Shown here: one piece after another, positions 35,680 through 44,216 of the stretch
How positions within the stretch are numbered: the first letter of the stretch is position 1
Layout: the number at the start of each line of letters is the position of its first letter
Assembly: GCA_016197365.1 (NCBI GenBank)
Contig: JACPVS010000011.1
Span: 146,413 to 210,412 of the forward strand
Origin: Mycolicibacterium cosmeticum
Lineage (GTDB): Bacteria; Actinomycetota; Actinomycetes; Mycobacteriales; Mycobacteriaceae
Reading direction: 5' to 3'
DNA length: 64,000 bases
Notes under the pieces: generated by a model
The model's input: the letters and a program-made list of their open reading frames with translations, nothing else
Told to the model about the DNA's origin: nothing
Database searches by the model: none
Made by a program: the position numbers and the translations under genes

Positions 35680-37494
35680 TTATTCGGACAATTTGTCCGC
35701 GTTGTCGATGACCTGGCGCAGGATGTTGAGTTCCCGCTCGAGCTCATTGACGCGGGCGTTGCGCTCGTTCTCCTCCAGCTTGGCCGACGCCAGGGTGGCC
35801 TGCAGCGATTCGTTGAGCGAACGGGACGTCTGGTTCGCGATGCCGCGGTAGTGGTCACGGAGCTGACGCTGAATGGCGCGCAACCGGTCTCGGGATTCCT
35901 TGTTGACCACGAACGACACATCATCGATGAACCGGCGCATATTGGTCTTGGCCTCGTTGCGCACCCGCAGCATCCGGTTCTCCATGTCCTCCTTGTAGGC
36001 CTTGCGCCCCAACAGAAGTCCGGCGCCCAGTGACAGCGGGTTGAACATGCCCAGGCCCGCGAACGAGGTCAGCATGCCGAACATCAGCACACCTCCGTAG
36101 GAGCCGCGCATCCCGGTGACGACCTTGTGCCCGGCCTTGATCGGTTTGGCGGCCAACCGGGCCAGCGCGTTGAACTCGCCGAGATCGGCGCCCATCTCCC
36201 GGGCGCTGACATGCGGCGCCTCGACGGCATCGAGGCCGGCCTCGGTGAAGGTCCTGGCCACCTCGGCCGCCAGCGCCTCGGCGCGCTGGTAGGCCCAGAC
36301 GAAGTTGTCGCCGACGGCGGTGGCGATGGCGTTCTCTAGCTCGGTACCGATCTCGGCCCAGTGCTGGGTGGGATCGCAAGAGTCGATGACCCCTTCGGTA
36401 TGGGCGGTGATGTGGCGGAACCGGTTCCGCAGATCGTGATCGATGTCGGCGGTCAGGTCGGCGATTCCGTCGTTGAGCACCTGCTGCCACAACGCGGTCT
36501 GCGTCAGCGCGTCCTGGGCTTCCTGTTTGCGCCGCTCCAGTTCGGTCGTGAGCTTCTCGCGGGTGTCGGGGTCGTTCAGCGCTTCCAATTCGCTGCCGGC
36601 CGTCAATGCCAGATGTTCTGCAGCGGCGCGGATCTCGTTGATCACGTGGTCGCGGACCCGGTCCGTCTCGCGGGACATCACCTTGTCACTGAGGAACTTC
36701 ACGAGCTCGGGGAAGTTGGATTCCTCGTTGAGTTCCTTGTCATTGAGCGTGATGGCGTGACTGCGCAGGACCGAGCTCACGGGTGTGATCGCAGCGTCGA
36801 TGCCTGCGCGTTGCAGATGGTTGGTGTTGGCCGCGACGATCTCCCGCCAATGCGGGTAGAGGTCGGTCTTGGTGGCGAGAATCGAAGTCAGCGGGCAGAT
36901 TTCGACGGCCTGCCGGATGAAGGTCAGTTCGGGTTCGGTGAATTCCTGGCTGGTGTCGCTGATCATCAGCAGCGCGTCCGCCTCGGGCAGCAGGCCCAGG
37001 GTCGCCGACAGGTGCGGCTGACCATGGCCGCCGACGCCGGGGGTGTCGATGAAGGTCAGACCACCCTTGAGCATCGGACTGGGCACCCCGACCTCGACGC
37101 GCAACACCTCGCGGCCCTGTGCGGCCGGGGCGTCGCGCAGATCGTTGCGCAGTTCGGCCATGTCGATGGCGACGAACTCCGGCTCGCCGTCGGGCCGGGC
37201 GAGCGCCAGCCGGGCCGATGCGGTCTCGGCGTAGTAGACGACGGTGGCCAACACCGTGCTCTCGTCGTCACCGACCCGCGCCACCGGCATGTTCAGCAGC
37301 GAGTTGAGCAGTTGGCTCTTGCCCTGCTTGAGCTGACCGGCGATGACCACCCGGATCTGCGGGTCGGAGATGCGTTCCTTGGCGATACGCAGCCGCTCCA
37401 CCAGGTCGGCACGGTCGTGCCCGCCGGCGATGCGGGAGCTGTGGTCGATGAGCTCGACGATCACCGGAACTTTGCGGTCATGCGGTTGGGTCAT
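35680..37494 (-). CDS. iniA: dynamin-like GTPase IniA
   Basis: 604 aa. P-loop IAGQLKQGKSQLLNSLL (residues 53-60), switch II TFIDTPGVGGHGQPH (about 153) and G4 ILATKTDLYPHW (about 210) are intact. A long helical stalk follows, then a paddle/membrane segment near 465-500 (GGVLMFGMLTSFAGLG, PLSLGAGLLLGRKAY), and a C-terminal coiled coil (LEENERNARVNELERELNIL). Published work on mycobacterial IniA shows GTP-driven membrane fission. ATG at 37494 has GAGAGGA before it. It is separated from iniB by a strong hairpin. Confidence 0.93.
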   Translation of the reverse strand: MTQPHDRKVPVIVELIDHSSRIAGGHDRADLVERLRIAKERISDPQIRVVIAGQLKQGKSQLLNSLLNMPVARVGDDESTVLATVVYYAETASARLALARPDGEPEFVAIDMAELRNDLRDAPAAQGREVLRVEVGVPSPMLKGGLTFIDTPGVGGHGQPHLSATLGLLPEADALLMISDTSQEFTEPELTFIRQAVEICPLTSILATKTDLYPHWREIVAANTNHLQRAGIDAAITPVSSVLRSHAITLNDKELNEESNFPELVKFLSDKVMSRETDRVRDHVINEIRAAAEHLALTAGSELEALNDPDTREKLTTELERRKQEAQDALTQTALWQQVLNDGIADLTADIDHDLRNRFRHITAHTEGVIDSCDPTQHWAEIGTELENAIATAVGDNFVWAYQRAEALAAEVARTFTEAGLDAVEAPHVSAREMGADLGEFNALARLAAKPIKAGHKVVTGMRGSYGGVLMFGMLTSFAGLGMFNPLSLGAGLLLGRKAYKEDMENRMLRVRNEAKTNMRRFIDDVSFVVNKESRDRLRAIQRQLRDHYRGIANQTSRSLNESLQATLASAKLEENERNARVNELERELNILRQVIDNADKLSE

Positions 37495-37531
37495 CTCGTC
37501 CTCTCCTGATCATCAAACTCCCATGCGCGCC

Positions 37532-37563
37532 GATCGGCGGGGACCTTGCGGTCCCCGCCGATC
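37532..37563 (-). terminator. strong hairpin between iniB and iniA (attenuator-like)
   Basis: A 14-bp perfect stem (GATCGGCGGGGACC paired with its complement at 37550-37563) with a 4-base loop lies 10 bp after the iniB stop and ~38 bp before the iniA start. There is no clear U-run on the minus strand. It could act as a partial terminator or mRNA-processing/stability element giving more IniB than IniA/IniC. Direct evidence is only the structure. Confidence 0.55.
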
Positions 37564-37572
37564 AGGTGTCGA

Positions 37573-38658
37573 TCAGAACGCGTGGAAATCGGTGTGCGGC
37601 TCGATGTTCGTGGTGTTGTGCAGGTCGGTGTCCGCGTAGGTGTTGAGGGCGCCGGCCTGGTGCACCGACTCGTCGGTCACCGTGGTGTGCACGGAGCTGT
37701 CCTCGTGGACCGAGCTGTCGGCATGCACCGAGTTGTCGATCGTGCCGAGCCCGCTCGCCGAGGTGCTCGTCGAGGTGTGGCTGGAAGTGTCCACCACGCT
37801 GGTGTTGCCGCTGCCCAGGTCGTGCCCGGCCGTGGTCTGGTTGCCGCCGACAGAGGTGGTGTTGGTGGAGCCGTGGCTGTCGTTGATCACGATGCTGCCA
37901 CCGCTGGCACCGTCGCCGCCGTTGGCGTGACCGCCGCCCAGGAGGCCGCCGCCGGCGCTGGCGCCACCGCCGTTGCCGCCGCTGGTGTCGACGTCCTTGA
38001 TGACGGGTCCGCTGTTGTGCGAGATGACGTCACCGCCCGCGGTCTGTGAGCTGTCGTGCACGCCGTTGCCCGTCCCGACGATCACCGGCGAGTGGCTGCC
38101 GGCCAGCACGTCGTGGACGTTGGTGTTGTCGTCGCCGATGGTGTTGTCGTGCCCGGTGGTGACGGTGCCGTCGTTGTGACCGTCGACCACCACGCCGCCG
38201 TTGGTGGCGGTGGTCGTGGTCGTGGTGGTGGTCTTGCTGCCGAACAGGGTGACGTCACCGAAGCCGAGGTTGAACGCACCCTGCTGGGCGTTGGCGCCGG
38301 CGTCCTGGTTGGGGCTCAGCAGCGGCACGTTGTTGTGGCTGGCGAAATCGGTGCTGTTGTGGCTGGCGAAGTCGGTCTGCGGCGCGAAGGTCGGCTGCGA
38401 GCTGTAGGAGGTCTGCGGCGAGAACGGCGAGGCGAAGTTGTGGTAGCTCGACACCGCGTTCTGCAGGCCGTACACCGGGTCGCCGTTGCCGAGTGCGACG
38501 CCGGCCGGGGCGACGCTGGCCGCGACGGACGCGAGCTGGGCGGCGCTGACGTTCGGCAGGCCGGCGTCCCGCATGGCCTGGTCGGGGTCGGCCACGAAGG
38601 CCGCCGCGATGTCGGGGCTGCGGAAGAGGTCGAGGATGTAGTCGATGATCGAGGTCAT
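37573..38658 (-). CDS. iniB: IniB-like glycine/threonine/histidine-rich protein
   Basis: 361 aa. The N-terminal ~60 residues TSIIDYILDLFRSPDIAAAF... AMRDAGLPNVSAAQLASVAASV are the conserved IniB head seen in mycobacteria. The remainder is low-complexity: NGGVVVDGHNDGTVTTGH, SGGNGGGASAGGGLLGGGH, and repeats rich in DNTSVH-type residues. M. tuberculosis IniB is Gly/Ala-rich instead, so the tail is fast-evolving. No signal peptide is seen. ATG at 38658 has AAAGG upstream. The gene opens the iniB-iniA-iniC cluster, which responds to cell-wall inhibitors. CCCC-NTTA-GGGG palindromes lie 106-150 bp upstream. Confidence 0.85.
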   Translation of the reverse strand: MTSIIDYILDLFRSPDIAAAFVADPDQAMRDAGLPNVSAAQLASVAASVAPAGVALGNGDPVYGLQNAVSSYHNFASPFSPQTSYSSQPTFAPQTDFASHNSTDFASHNNVPLLSPNQDAGANAQQGAFNLGFGDVTLFGSKTTTTTTTTATNGGVVVDGHNDGTVTTGHDNTIGDDNTNVHDVLAGSHSPVIVGTGNGVHDSSQTAGGDVISHNSGPVIKDVDTSGGNGGGASAGGGLLGGGHANGGDGASGGSIVINDSHGSTNTTSVGGNQTTAGHDLGSGNTSVVDTSSHTSTSTSASGLGTIDNSVHADSSVHEDSSVHTTVTDESVHQAGALNTYADTDLHNTTNIEPHTDFHAF

Positions 38659-38763
38659 TGGAGTGCCTTTCTGAGTGGCTTTGTCTGTGGTCTGGCGAAC
38701 TGAAGACAACGTTATGGACTGCGCGCGCCGCCGGAAACGGGGCCGAAACCCCCGCCTTCAGAT

Positions 38764-38808
38764 CCCCCATCAGGGATATAGGGGGTGCCCCCATTAGGGG
38801 GTTAGGGG
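38764..38808. promoter_or_regulatory. putative ini-regulator operator cluster upstream of iniB
   Basis: CCCCCATCAGGG at 38764-38775, with AGGGGG shortly after, then the perfect palindrome CCCCCATTAGGGGG at 38788-38801, followed by a further half site TTAGGGG to 38808. The same CCCC-NTTA-GGGG motif recurs upstream of the second iniB-like gene and nowhere else I noticed, so it is probably the binding site of the locus regulator (inference). Confidence 0.65.
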
Positions 38809-38837
38809 ATGCAGGGGGATGGCTGTGTCCCGGCACG

Positions 38838-38869
38838 AAAAAGCCCGCCCACCTTGCAGGTGAGCGGGC
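38838..38869 (-). terminator. rho-independent terminator after the second iniB-like gene
   Basis: GCCCGCCCACCT pairs with AGGTGAGCGGGC across a 3-base loop with one mismatch; on the minus strand the stem runs into TTTTTC. It lies 14 bp after the stop of the gene at 38883-39422 and separates it from iniB, so the second iniB-like gene is monocistronic. Confidence 0.8.
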
Positions 38870-38882
38870 CTTTCGGGGGTTC

Positions 38883-39422
38883 TCAGTCGAAGATGTCGAA
38901 CCCTGCGTCGTCGAGCGGCGCGTGGTGAGCGCCGTCGGCGCTCTGGTCCCAGTGCGAGTCCATCCCGGTGTCGACGACCGGGACATCGTCGATGGGGTGC
39001 AGCTCCCCGGCAAAGGTGGGAACGTCCACCGAATAGTCGTCGAGGACGGTCGGGACACTGTGCTCGACGCCGCCGGGCAGGTCGCTCAGGGCGGAATGCA
39101 GGTCGTCGGTCACCACCACCGGCACGTGATCGCTCACCTCGCCGAAGTCGCCGAAGGCATCGAAGGCCGCAGTGGCTGCGCCACTGGTCCAGACGTTGTC
39201 GCCGCCGTCCAGGCCGACGACCGATCCCAGATCGGTGGCGCCGGACGGCTCGGGCGACGAGAGTGACTCGCTGACCACCGGGATCAAGTGATCGACGTCC
39301 GCGGTGGTCACGTCGGACAGGTGGGCGTCGGCGATCGCCTGGTGGGGATCAGCGGCGTACCGGGCGGCGGCATCGGGGTCACGCACCAGCGACATCACGA
39401 AGTCCAAGAGTTCGTTCGCCAT
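38883..39422 (-). CDS. second IniB-like acidic protein
   Basis: 179 aa. The head MANELLDFVMSLVRDPDAAA RYAADPHQAIADAHL (about residues 1-35) aligns with the IniB head. The rest is acidic (VVVTDDLHSALSDLPGG, VPTVLDDYSVDVPTF, VDTGMDSHWDQSADG) with no Gly-rich tract. ATG at 39422 with AAAGGACGGTG before it. The gene has its own terminator and its own copy of the CCCC-NTTA-GGGG operator, so it is a separately transcribed ini-type gene upstream of iniB. Function unknown; a paralogue that co-responds with iniB is the natural inference. Confidence 0.72.
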   Translation of the reverse strand: MANELLDFVMSLVRDPDAAARYAADPHQAIADAHLSDVTTADVDHLIPVVSESLSSPEPSGATDLGSVVGLDGGDNVWTSGAATAAFDAFGDFGEVSDHVPVVVTDDLHSALSDLPGGVEHSVPTVLDDYSVDVPTFAGELHPIDDVPVVDTGMDSHWDQSADGAHHAPLDDAGFDIFD

Positions 39423-39509
39423 CGTGTCACCGTCCTTTCTGTGGGTTGGCTTCGATGCTATCGGCGCACGTAGACCCACAAATCGGTGCCGAACCCACCT
39501 TCCGGAACG

Positions 39510-39554
39510 CCCCATTAGGGGATGCCCCGTTAGGGGTTTCGACACGTTAGGGGG
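39510..39554. promoter_or_regulatory. putative ini-regulator operators in divergent promoter
   Basis: CCCCATTAGGGG at 39510-39521, CCCCGTTAGGGG at 39525-39536 and a half site CGTTAGGGGG at 39545-39554; the TTAGGGG cores are 15 and 17 bp apart. They lie 88-132 bp upstream of the second iniB-like gene and 65-109 bp upstream of the divergent Hsp70-like gene, so one regulator could control both directions. Confidence 0.7.
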
Positions 39555-39618
39555 ATTGCGGCCGAGCGGTCCCGGCTACCACTAAGGTGAGGGCGTCACG
39601 CCGTCGACAGGAGATCAC

Positions 39619-41445
39619 ATGGGCGACTCGCTCGGGTTGTCGATCGGGACAACCAATCTGGTGGCGGCCCGCGAAGGCCGACCACCGGTCGTGCGGCGCG
39701 CGGTGCTGACTCTGTTCGACGACCGCGCCCCCGAGGTCGGTGTGCCGGGCGAGAACCCCAATCTGACGCAGCCCGGTCTGGTGCTCGGTGGATTCGTCGA
39801 CCGGGTGGGCGACCCCGTTCCCCTGGTTGCCTCCGACGGCTCGTCGCACCGCGGCGATCAGGTGCTCGCCGAGGCGCTGGACGCGATGGCCCATGCCGTC
39901 GGTGGTGGCCGGCCCATCACGATCGCCGCGCCTGCGCATTGGAGCCCGGCCGCGGTGTCCGCGCTGCAGGTCGCGTTGCGCGCCAAACCCGGCCTGTCGT
40001 CGGCGACCCTCGTGCCGGATTCGGTCGCGGCGCTGGCCGGTCTGCGCAGCGGGCCCGGGTTGCCCGCGCAGGGCGTCATCGCCCTGATCGACCTGGGCGG
40101 CAGCGGCACCAGCATCACGCTCGCCGACGCGGGTGCCGATCTGGCACCCATCGGCACCACGCAGCGCTATCCCGATTTCTCCGGCGACCAGATCGATCAG
40201 GCGCTGCTCAACCATGTCATCGCCGGGATCGCCGAGGCCAACAACGCCGACCCGGGCAGCACGGCGGCGGTGGGTTCGCTCGGCAGGCTTCGTGATGAGT
40301 GCCGGCGCGCCAAGGAACGGCTGTCCGCCGACACCGCGACGGTGGTACAGGCCGAACTGCCCGGCTTCACCTCCGGTATCCGCGTCACCCGCCCCGAGCT
40401 GGACCAGCTGATCGAGGGCCCCCTGGGCGGCCTGCTCACTGCCGTCGGTGAAGTGTTGCAGCACAACGGCATTCCGGTTTCCAGCGTGTCGGCCATCGCC
40501 ACCGTCGGCGGGGGCGCGGCCATTCCGCTGGTGACGCAGCGGCTGTCGGAGCGGTTGCAGGCACCGGTGATCACCACGCCCTACGCCCAGGTCAACACGG
40601 CCGTCGGGGCGGCACTGGTCGCCGGCCTGGCCTCCGATGCCGCAGCCGCAACGGGTTTGGCCCCGGCCGCCGAAGCCGACCCTGCGGCCACCGGCCTGGC
40701 CCCGACGATGGGCTGGGCGGGAGACTCTCCAGCCGCACCGCCGACCACAGCAGCCCCCGGGCTGGCATGGTCGGAGGACAACCCCGCTCCGGCCGGCGAG
40801 CCGATGCCCTACGAGGGCCCGGACTACGACACCGGTTTCAGCAGTGCCCGGCCCGAAGTGGCTTTCACCCCGCAGGACGACGAGCTGCCGGAAGAGGCGG
40901 CGGCGCTGCCTTGGTACAAGCGCCCACCGCTGCTCTTCGGGGCGGCGGCCGCGGCGGTGCTCCTCGCGGGCGGTGGCCTTGCCGTCACACTGACCGGGAC
41001 CAGTGGTCCCGGCGGCACCGTGATCGAGACGGCGACCAGCTTCTCCACCAAGCCCGGGGAGAGCACCGCGGCCCCGCAGACGACCGAGACGGTCACCGTC
41101 ACCGGTTCCGACGGCATCATCACCACCTCCGAGGTGCCCCCTCCGCCGCCACCGGAGACCACCACCACGACGACACCGTCGACCACCAGTTCGACGACGA
41201 CCACCACGACGACAACGACGACCACCACGACAACAACCACCACAACCACCACGACGCCGCCGACCACGACGACGACGACCCAGCCCCCGACGACCACCAC
41301 GACGAAGCCGCCGACCACGACGCAACCCCCGACGACCACCAAGCCGCCGGACCCGGTCACGACGACGGCCCAAGCGGCGGTCACGGAGAAGCCGCAGCCG
41401 ACGCAGGCACCGCAGACGACGGTCCCCGTCTCTGGCGGCGAATAG
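39619..41445 (+). CDS. Hsp70-like ATPase-fold protein with transmembrane anchor and Thr-rich tail
   Basis: 608 aa. About 1-335 is an actin/Hsp70-type ATPase fold: LGLSIGTTNLVAAREG (phosphate 1), GVIALIDLGGSGTSITLAD (phosphate 2), VSAIATVGGGAAIPLV (adenosine). There is no Hsp70 substrate-binding domain. An Ala/Pro-rich acidic linker follows, one membrane helix at about 440-462 (LLFGAAAAAVLLAGGGLAVTL), then ~150 extracytoplasmic residues of Thr/Pro repeats with more than 20 consecutive Thr. ATG at 39619 has AGGAG upstream. It is followed 9 bp later by the LuxR-type regulator, so the pair is an operon divergent from the second iniB-like gene. A sensory or scaffold role is inference. Confidence 0.75.
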   Translation: MGDSLGLSIGTTNLVAAREGRPPVVRRAVLTLFDDRAPEVGVPGENPNLTQPGLVLGGFVDRVGDPVPLVASDGSSHRGDQVLAEALDAMAHAVGGGRPITIAAPAHWSPAAVSALQVALRAKPGLSSATLVPDSVAALAGLRSGPGLPAQGVIALIDLGGSGTSITLADAGADLAPIGTTQRYPDFSGDQIDQALLNHVIAGIAEANNADPGSTAAVGSLGRLRDECRRAKERLSADTATVVQAELPGFTSGIRVTRPELDQLIEGPLGGLLTAVGEVLQHNGIPVSSVSAIATVGGGAAIPLVTQRLSERLQAPVITTPYAQVNTAVGAALVAGLASDAAAATGLAPAAEADPAATGLAPTMGWAGDSPAAPPTTAAPGLAWSEDNPAPAGEPMPYEGPDYDTGFSSARPEVAFTPQDDELPEEAAALPWYKRPPLLFGAAAAAVLLAGGGLAVTLTGTSGPGGTVIETATSFSTKPGESTAAPQTTETVTVTGSDGIITTSEVPPPPPPETTTTTTPSTTSSTTTTTTTTTTTTTTTTTTTTTPPTTTTTTQPPTTTTTKPPTTTQPPTTTKPPDPVTTTAQAAVTEKPQPTQAPQTTVPVSGGE

Positions 41446-41454
41446 CGCTCGTCC

Positions 41455-43944
41455 ATGGCAGGCGTGGGCGAGGGGACGCGATCGGGCGACGCGCTCGCTG
41501 CCCTGATCGACGCGCCCACCGAGCCGGCGAAGGTGCTGGTCTGCGGAGGTATCGGCACGGGTAAGACAACCCTGGTGAGCGCGGCGCGCACCGCGCTGCG
41601 GAGCGCGGGCCGTTCGGTACTGTCGTCGGTCCTCGACGACTCTGAAATCGGCAGTGCCGCAATTGTTATCGACGATGCACAGCTACTCGACGACGCCGCC
41701 CTGGGCCGGCTCACCGCGCTGGTCGCGCGACCGGAGCTCACCGTGGTGGTGGCCGCCGAACCGCTGGCCCACCGCCCTCCGCTGAACGCCCTGTTCACCG
41801 CGCTGGCCCGGGAGAATCCCGTGGTCACCCTCGGCGTGCTTACACCGTCCGAATTCGCCGGCATCCCAGCCGATTTCGCCCGCACCGTGCAGGCGGCCAC
41901 CTCCGGACTGCCGTTCCTGCTGGGCCCGGCCGCGCGCGCGATCGCGACGCCCGACGGCGAATCCGCGGCCGCCGTCATCGGCACCGCCACCCGGGTGGCA
42001 TTGGTGGAGCGGTTGCACCGCCTGGACCGCGCGGCGCTGGACACCCTTTTGCTTTGTTCGCTCAGCCCGGGTCTGGGCGCCGACGATATCGCCGCGGCAC
42101 TGCGCATCGATGGGGACGGCGCACAGGATCTGATGGACCGGGTCCGCGCCACCGGTCTCATCGACCCGGCCCACCGCCGGCCGTTCCTCGGCATCCTGCA
42201 CCGCGCAGTCGCCGAGATCCTCGGGACCGCCCGCCACCACGACACCGAGCTCGCACTGCTGCGATCCCAGGATCAAATCGGCACGCTGTCAACGGATCTC
42301 GCCCTTCGGATGGCCGAGCATGGGTTGCGCGACGCGCAGCTGGCCGACGCCCTGATCACCCTGGCGACGCGGCACCGCGCCCAACCGGCGCGCGCCGCGC
42401 GGCTGTACCGGGCCGCCGCCGACGCCGGTGCCGGCCCCCGCGCGCACAGCGCTGGGCTGGCCGACGCCCTGGCCATGACGGGCGATTGTGCGACAGCGGC
42501 GCAGCTCGCCGACGACCTACTGGGCTCGGCCGACGCGGCCGAACGCGCGGCCGCGGTCCGGATCGCCGCGAGCATCGCCCTTCATGACGGCGCAGCACGG
42601 CAGGCCGCCGACCTGTTCGGTTGGCTCGGGCCCTACCCCGACGCCTTCGTCGGGTCCGCGGCGGCGATCGTGGCCATCGGGACAGGTGACGCGACAGCCG
42701 CCCGGGCGGCACTGGCAGTCGAGGACACCGGGCCGCCCACCTCGACCGCACGAGCGGCCCGCAGCCTGGCCGATGGTCTGTTGCAGACCCTGGATCAGCC
42801 GTTCGGCGCCGCCATCGGGCGGCTGAGCCAGTCGATATCCGCCGAGCGCACCGATGCCGGCGTCGCGCCCGACAGCCCCGCCGCGCTGATTACCCTGGCC
42901 GCGCTCCATGGGGGTGACGCGGTCCGGGCGCGCAGCATCATCGGTCGTGCGGTCGGCGCCGACTCGGCCGAGGACCATGGCTTCACCGCCGCGCGGCACC
43001 GGCTGCTGCTGGGCTGGGTGCGCATGCAGGACGGTCAGCTCGGCGCGGCGGGCGCGGACGCAGCGGCCGTTCCGCAGTCGCTGCACCGACGGGACGCGTT
43101 GTGGGCGGCGGCGCTGCGCACGGCCATCGCGCGCCGCGGCGGCGACGGCGGGGCGACCCAGAAGCACTGGTACGCAGCCATGGACGTGCTGGCCGAGTAC
43201 TCCCTGGACATCTACTGCACCCTGCCGCTGGGCGAACTGTGGGTTGCGGCGGCCCGGCTGCGGCAGCTCGATCGGGTGCAGCATCACCTCGATGAGGCCT
43301 TCGCCCTGCTGAGCGCGCTGGGCACCCCGACGCTGTGGTCGGTGCCGCTGCACTGGGCGGGGGTGCACGCCGGCATCCTGACCAATTCGCCGGAAGCGGT
43401 GGCCCCGCACGGCCAGGCGCTGGCCGCCGCGGCCGGGCACAGCCCGTTCGCGCGCAGCCTGGCGACCGCGGGCCGGAGCTGGTTGCGGGTGCTGGCCCAT
43501 CAGGTCGATCCCGACGAGGTGACGGCCGCGGCGCGCGGGCTGACCCGCTTCGGCCTGACCTGGGACGCCACCCGGCTGGCGAGCCAGGCGGCGCTGCACA
43601 CCCCGGACGGCAAGGTGTCGGGCGCCATGTTGCAACTGGCCCGGGACCTCAAGTCCGACATCCTCACCTCTGACACGGCCGAACAGGATGCGCCGAGGGC
43701 GGCGACACCGGTGGCGACCGAGCCGGCGTCGTCGATGCCGACCTGGACCCGCCTGTCCGACCGGGAACGTGAGGTCGCCGAGCTCGTCCTACAGGGCATG
43801 CCCTATCGCGATATCGGCAATCAGCTGCTGATCTCCGCCAAGACCGTCGAGCATCACGTCGCGCGGATCCGCCGCCGGTTGGGCGCCGAATCGCGGTCGG
43901 AGATGCTGTCCATGTTGCGTGCGCTGGTGGGTTCCCCGGCCTGA
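41455..43944 (+). CDS. large LuxR-type ATPase transcriptional regulator (IniR/Rv0339c-like)
   Basis: 829 aa. The N-terminal NTPase has Walker A VCGGIGTGKTTLV (about residue 25) and Walker B AAIVIDDAQLLDD. A long helical, TPR-like region follows (about 270-730). The C-terminal LuxR HTH reads LSDREREVAELVLQGMPYRDIGNQLLISAKTVEHHVARIRRRLG. This STAND/MalT-like plan, the size, and the position between iniB and the Rv0338c homologue match Rv0339c, reported as the iniBAC regulator IniR. Its likely targets are the CCCC-NTTA-GGGG palindromes at 38.8 and 39.5 kb (inference). ATG at 41455 lies 9 bp after the Hsp70-like gene. Confidence 0.78.
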   Translation: MAGVGEGTRSGDALAALIDAPTEPAKVLVCGGIGTGKTTLVSAARTALRSAGRSVLSSVLDDSEIGSAAIVIDDAQLLDDAALGRLTALVARPELTVVVAAEPLAHRPPLNALFTALARENPVVTLGVLTPSEFAGIPADFARTVQAATSGLPFLLGPAARAIATPDGESAAAVIGTATRVALVERLHRLDRAALDTLLLCSLSPGLGADDIAAALRIDGDGAQDLMDRVRATGLIDPAHRRPFLGILHRAVAEILGTARHHDTELALLRSQDQIGTLSTDLALRMAEHGLRDAQLADALITLATRHRAQPARAARLYRAAADAGAGPRAHSAGLADALAMTGDCATAAQLADDLLGSADAAERAAAVRIAASIALHDGAARQAADLFGWLGPYPDAFVGSAAAIVAIGTGDATAARAALAVEDTGPPTSTARAARSLADGLLQTLDQPFGAAIGRLSQSISAERTDAGVAPDSPAALITLAALHGGDAVRARSIIGRAVGADSAEDHGFTAARHRLLLGWVRMQDGQLGAAGADAAAVPQSLHRRDALWAAALRTAIARRGGDGGATQKHWYAAMDVLAEYSLDIYCTLPLGELWVAAARLRQLDRVQHHLDEAFALLSALGTPTLWSVPLHWAGVHAGILTNSPEAVAPHGQALAAAAGHSPFARSLATAGRSWLRVLAHQVDPDEVTAAARGLTRFGLTWDATRLASQAALHTPDGKVSGAMLQLARDLKSDILTSDTAEQDAPRAATPVATEPASSMPTWTRLSDREREVAELVLQGMPYRDIGNQLLISAKTVEHHVARIRRRLGAESRSEMLSMLRALVGSPA

Positions 43945-44151
43945 GCCAGCCCGGTGATGTGACTGTGGCGACCACCACATCTCGGTTTGCCGAAGTCCGG
44001 CCGGCCGCGTCGTTACACAGCCATCGCCCAGTGTCAGCAAGTCTTTTCCGGTACCGGCAGATCGGCATCCGCGGGGTGACAAATGGTGAGTTAGGTCAGC
44101 CTTGCTAGCGGTGCTTCCCGGCCGGATGCAACTATGAGCAGGCATCTAGCC

Positions 44152-44199
44152 TAAGTTACTGGCGAGTAACACACCTTAAGTTACCGGCGGGTAACTTAA
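44152..44199. promoter_or_regulatory. paired palindromic operators before the Fe-S oxidoreductase gene
   Basis: Two copies of GTTAC-N-GGCG-N-GTAAC have cores at 44155-44170 and 44180-44195, 25 bp apart. The second extends to a 24-bp perfect palindrome (arms TTAAGTTACC and GGTAACTTAA around GGCG, 44176-44199) and ends about 18 bp before the GTG start, overlapping the 5' leader. The shape suits a TetR-type repressor dimer pair; the regulator is not identifiable from the window. Confidence 0.7.
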
Positions 44200-44216
44200 A
44201 TTACGGGAGGCGCGCG

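Noticed and set aside
41160..41340. ACC/ACG microsatellite as a non-coding repeat element
   Set aside because: It encodes the uninterrupted threonine-rich tail of the 39619 protein, with synonymous variation (ACC, ACG, ACA), which indicates coding selection.
39547..41373. Long minus-strand open frame (608 codons) opposite the Hsp70-like gene
   Set aside because: Gly/Arg-rich shadow product typical of the complement of high-GC coding DNA; the plus strand has ribosome-binding site, ATPase motifs and a membrane helix.
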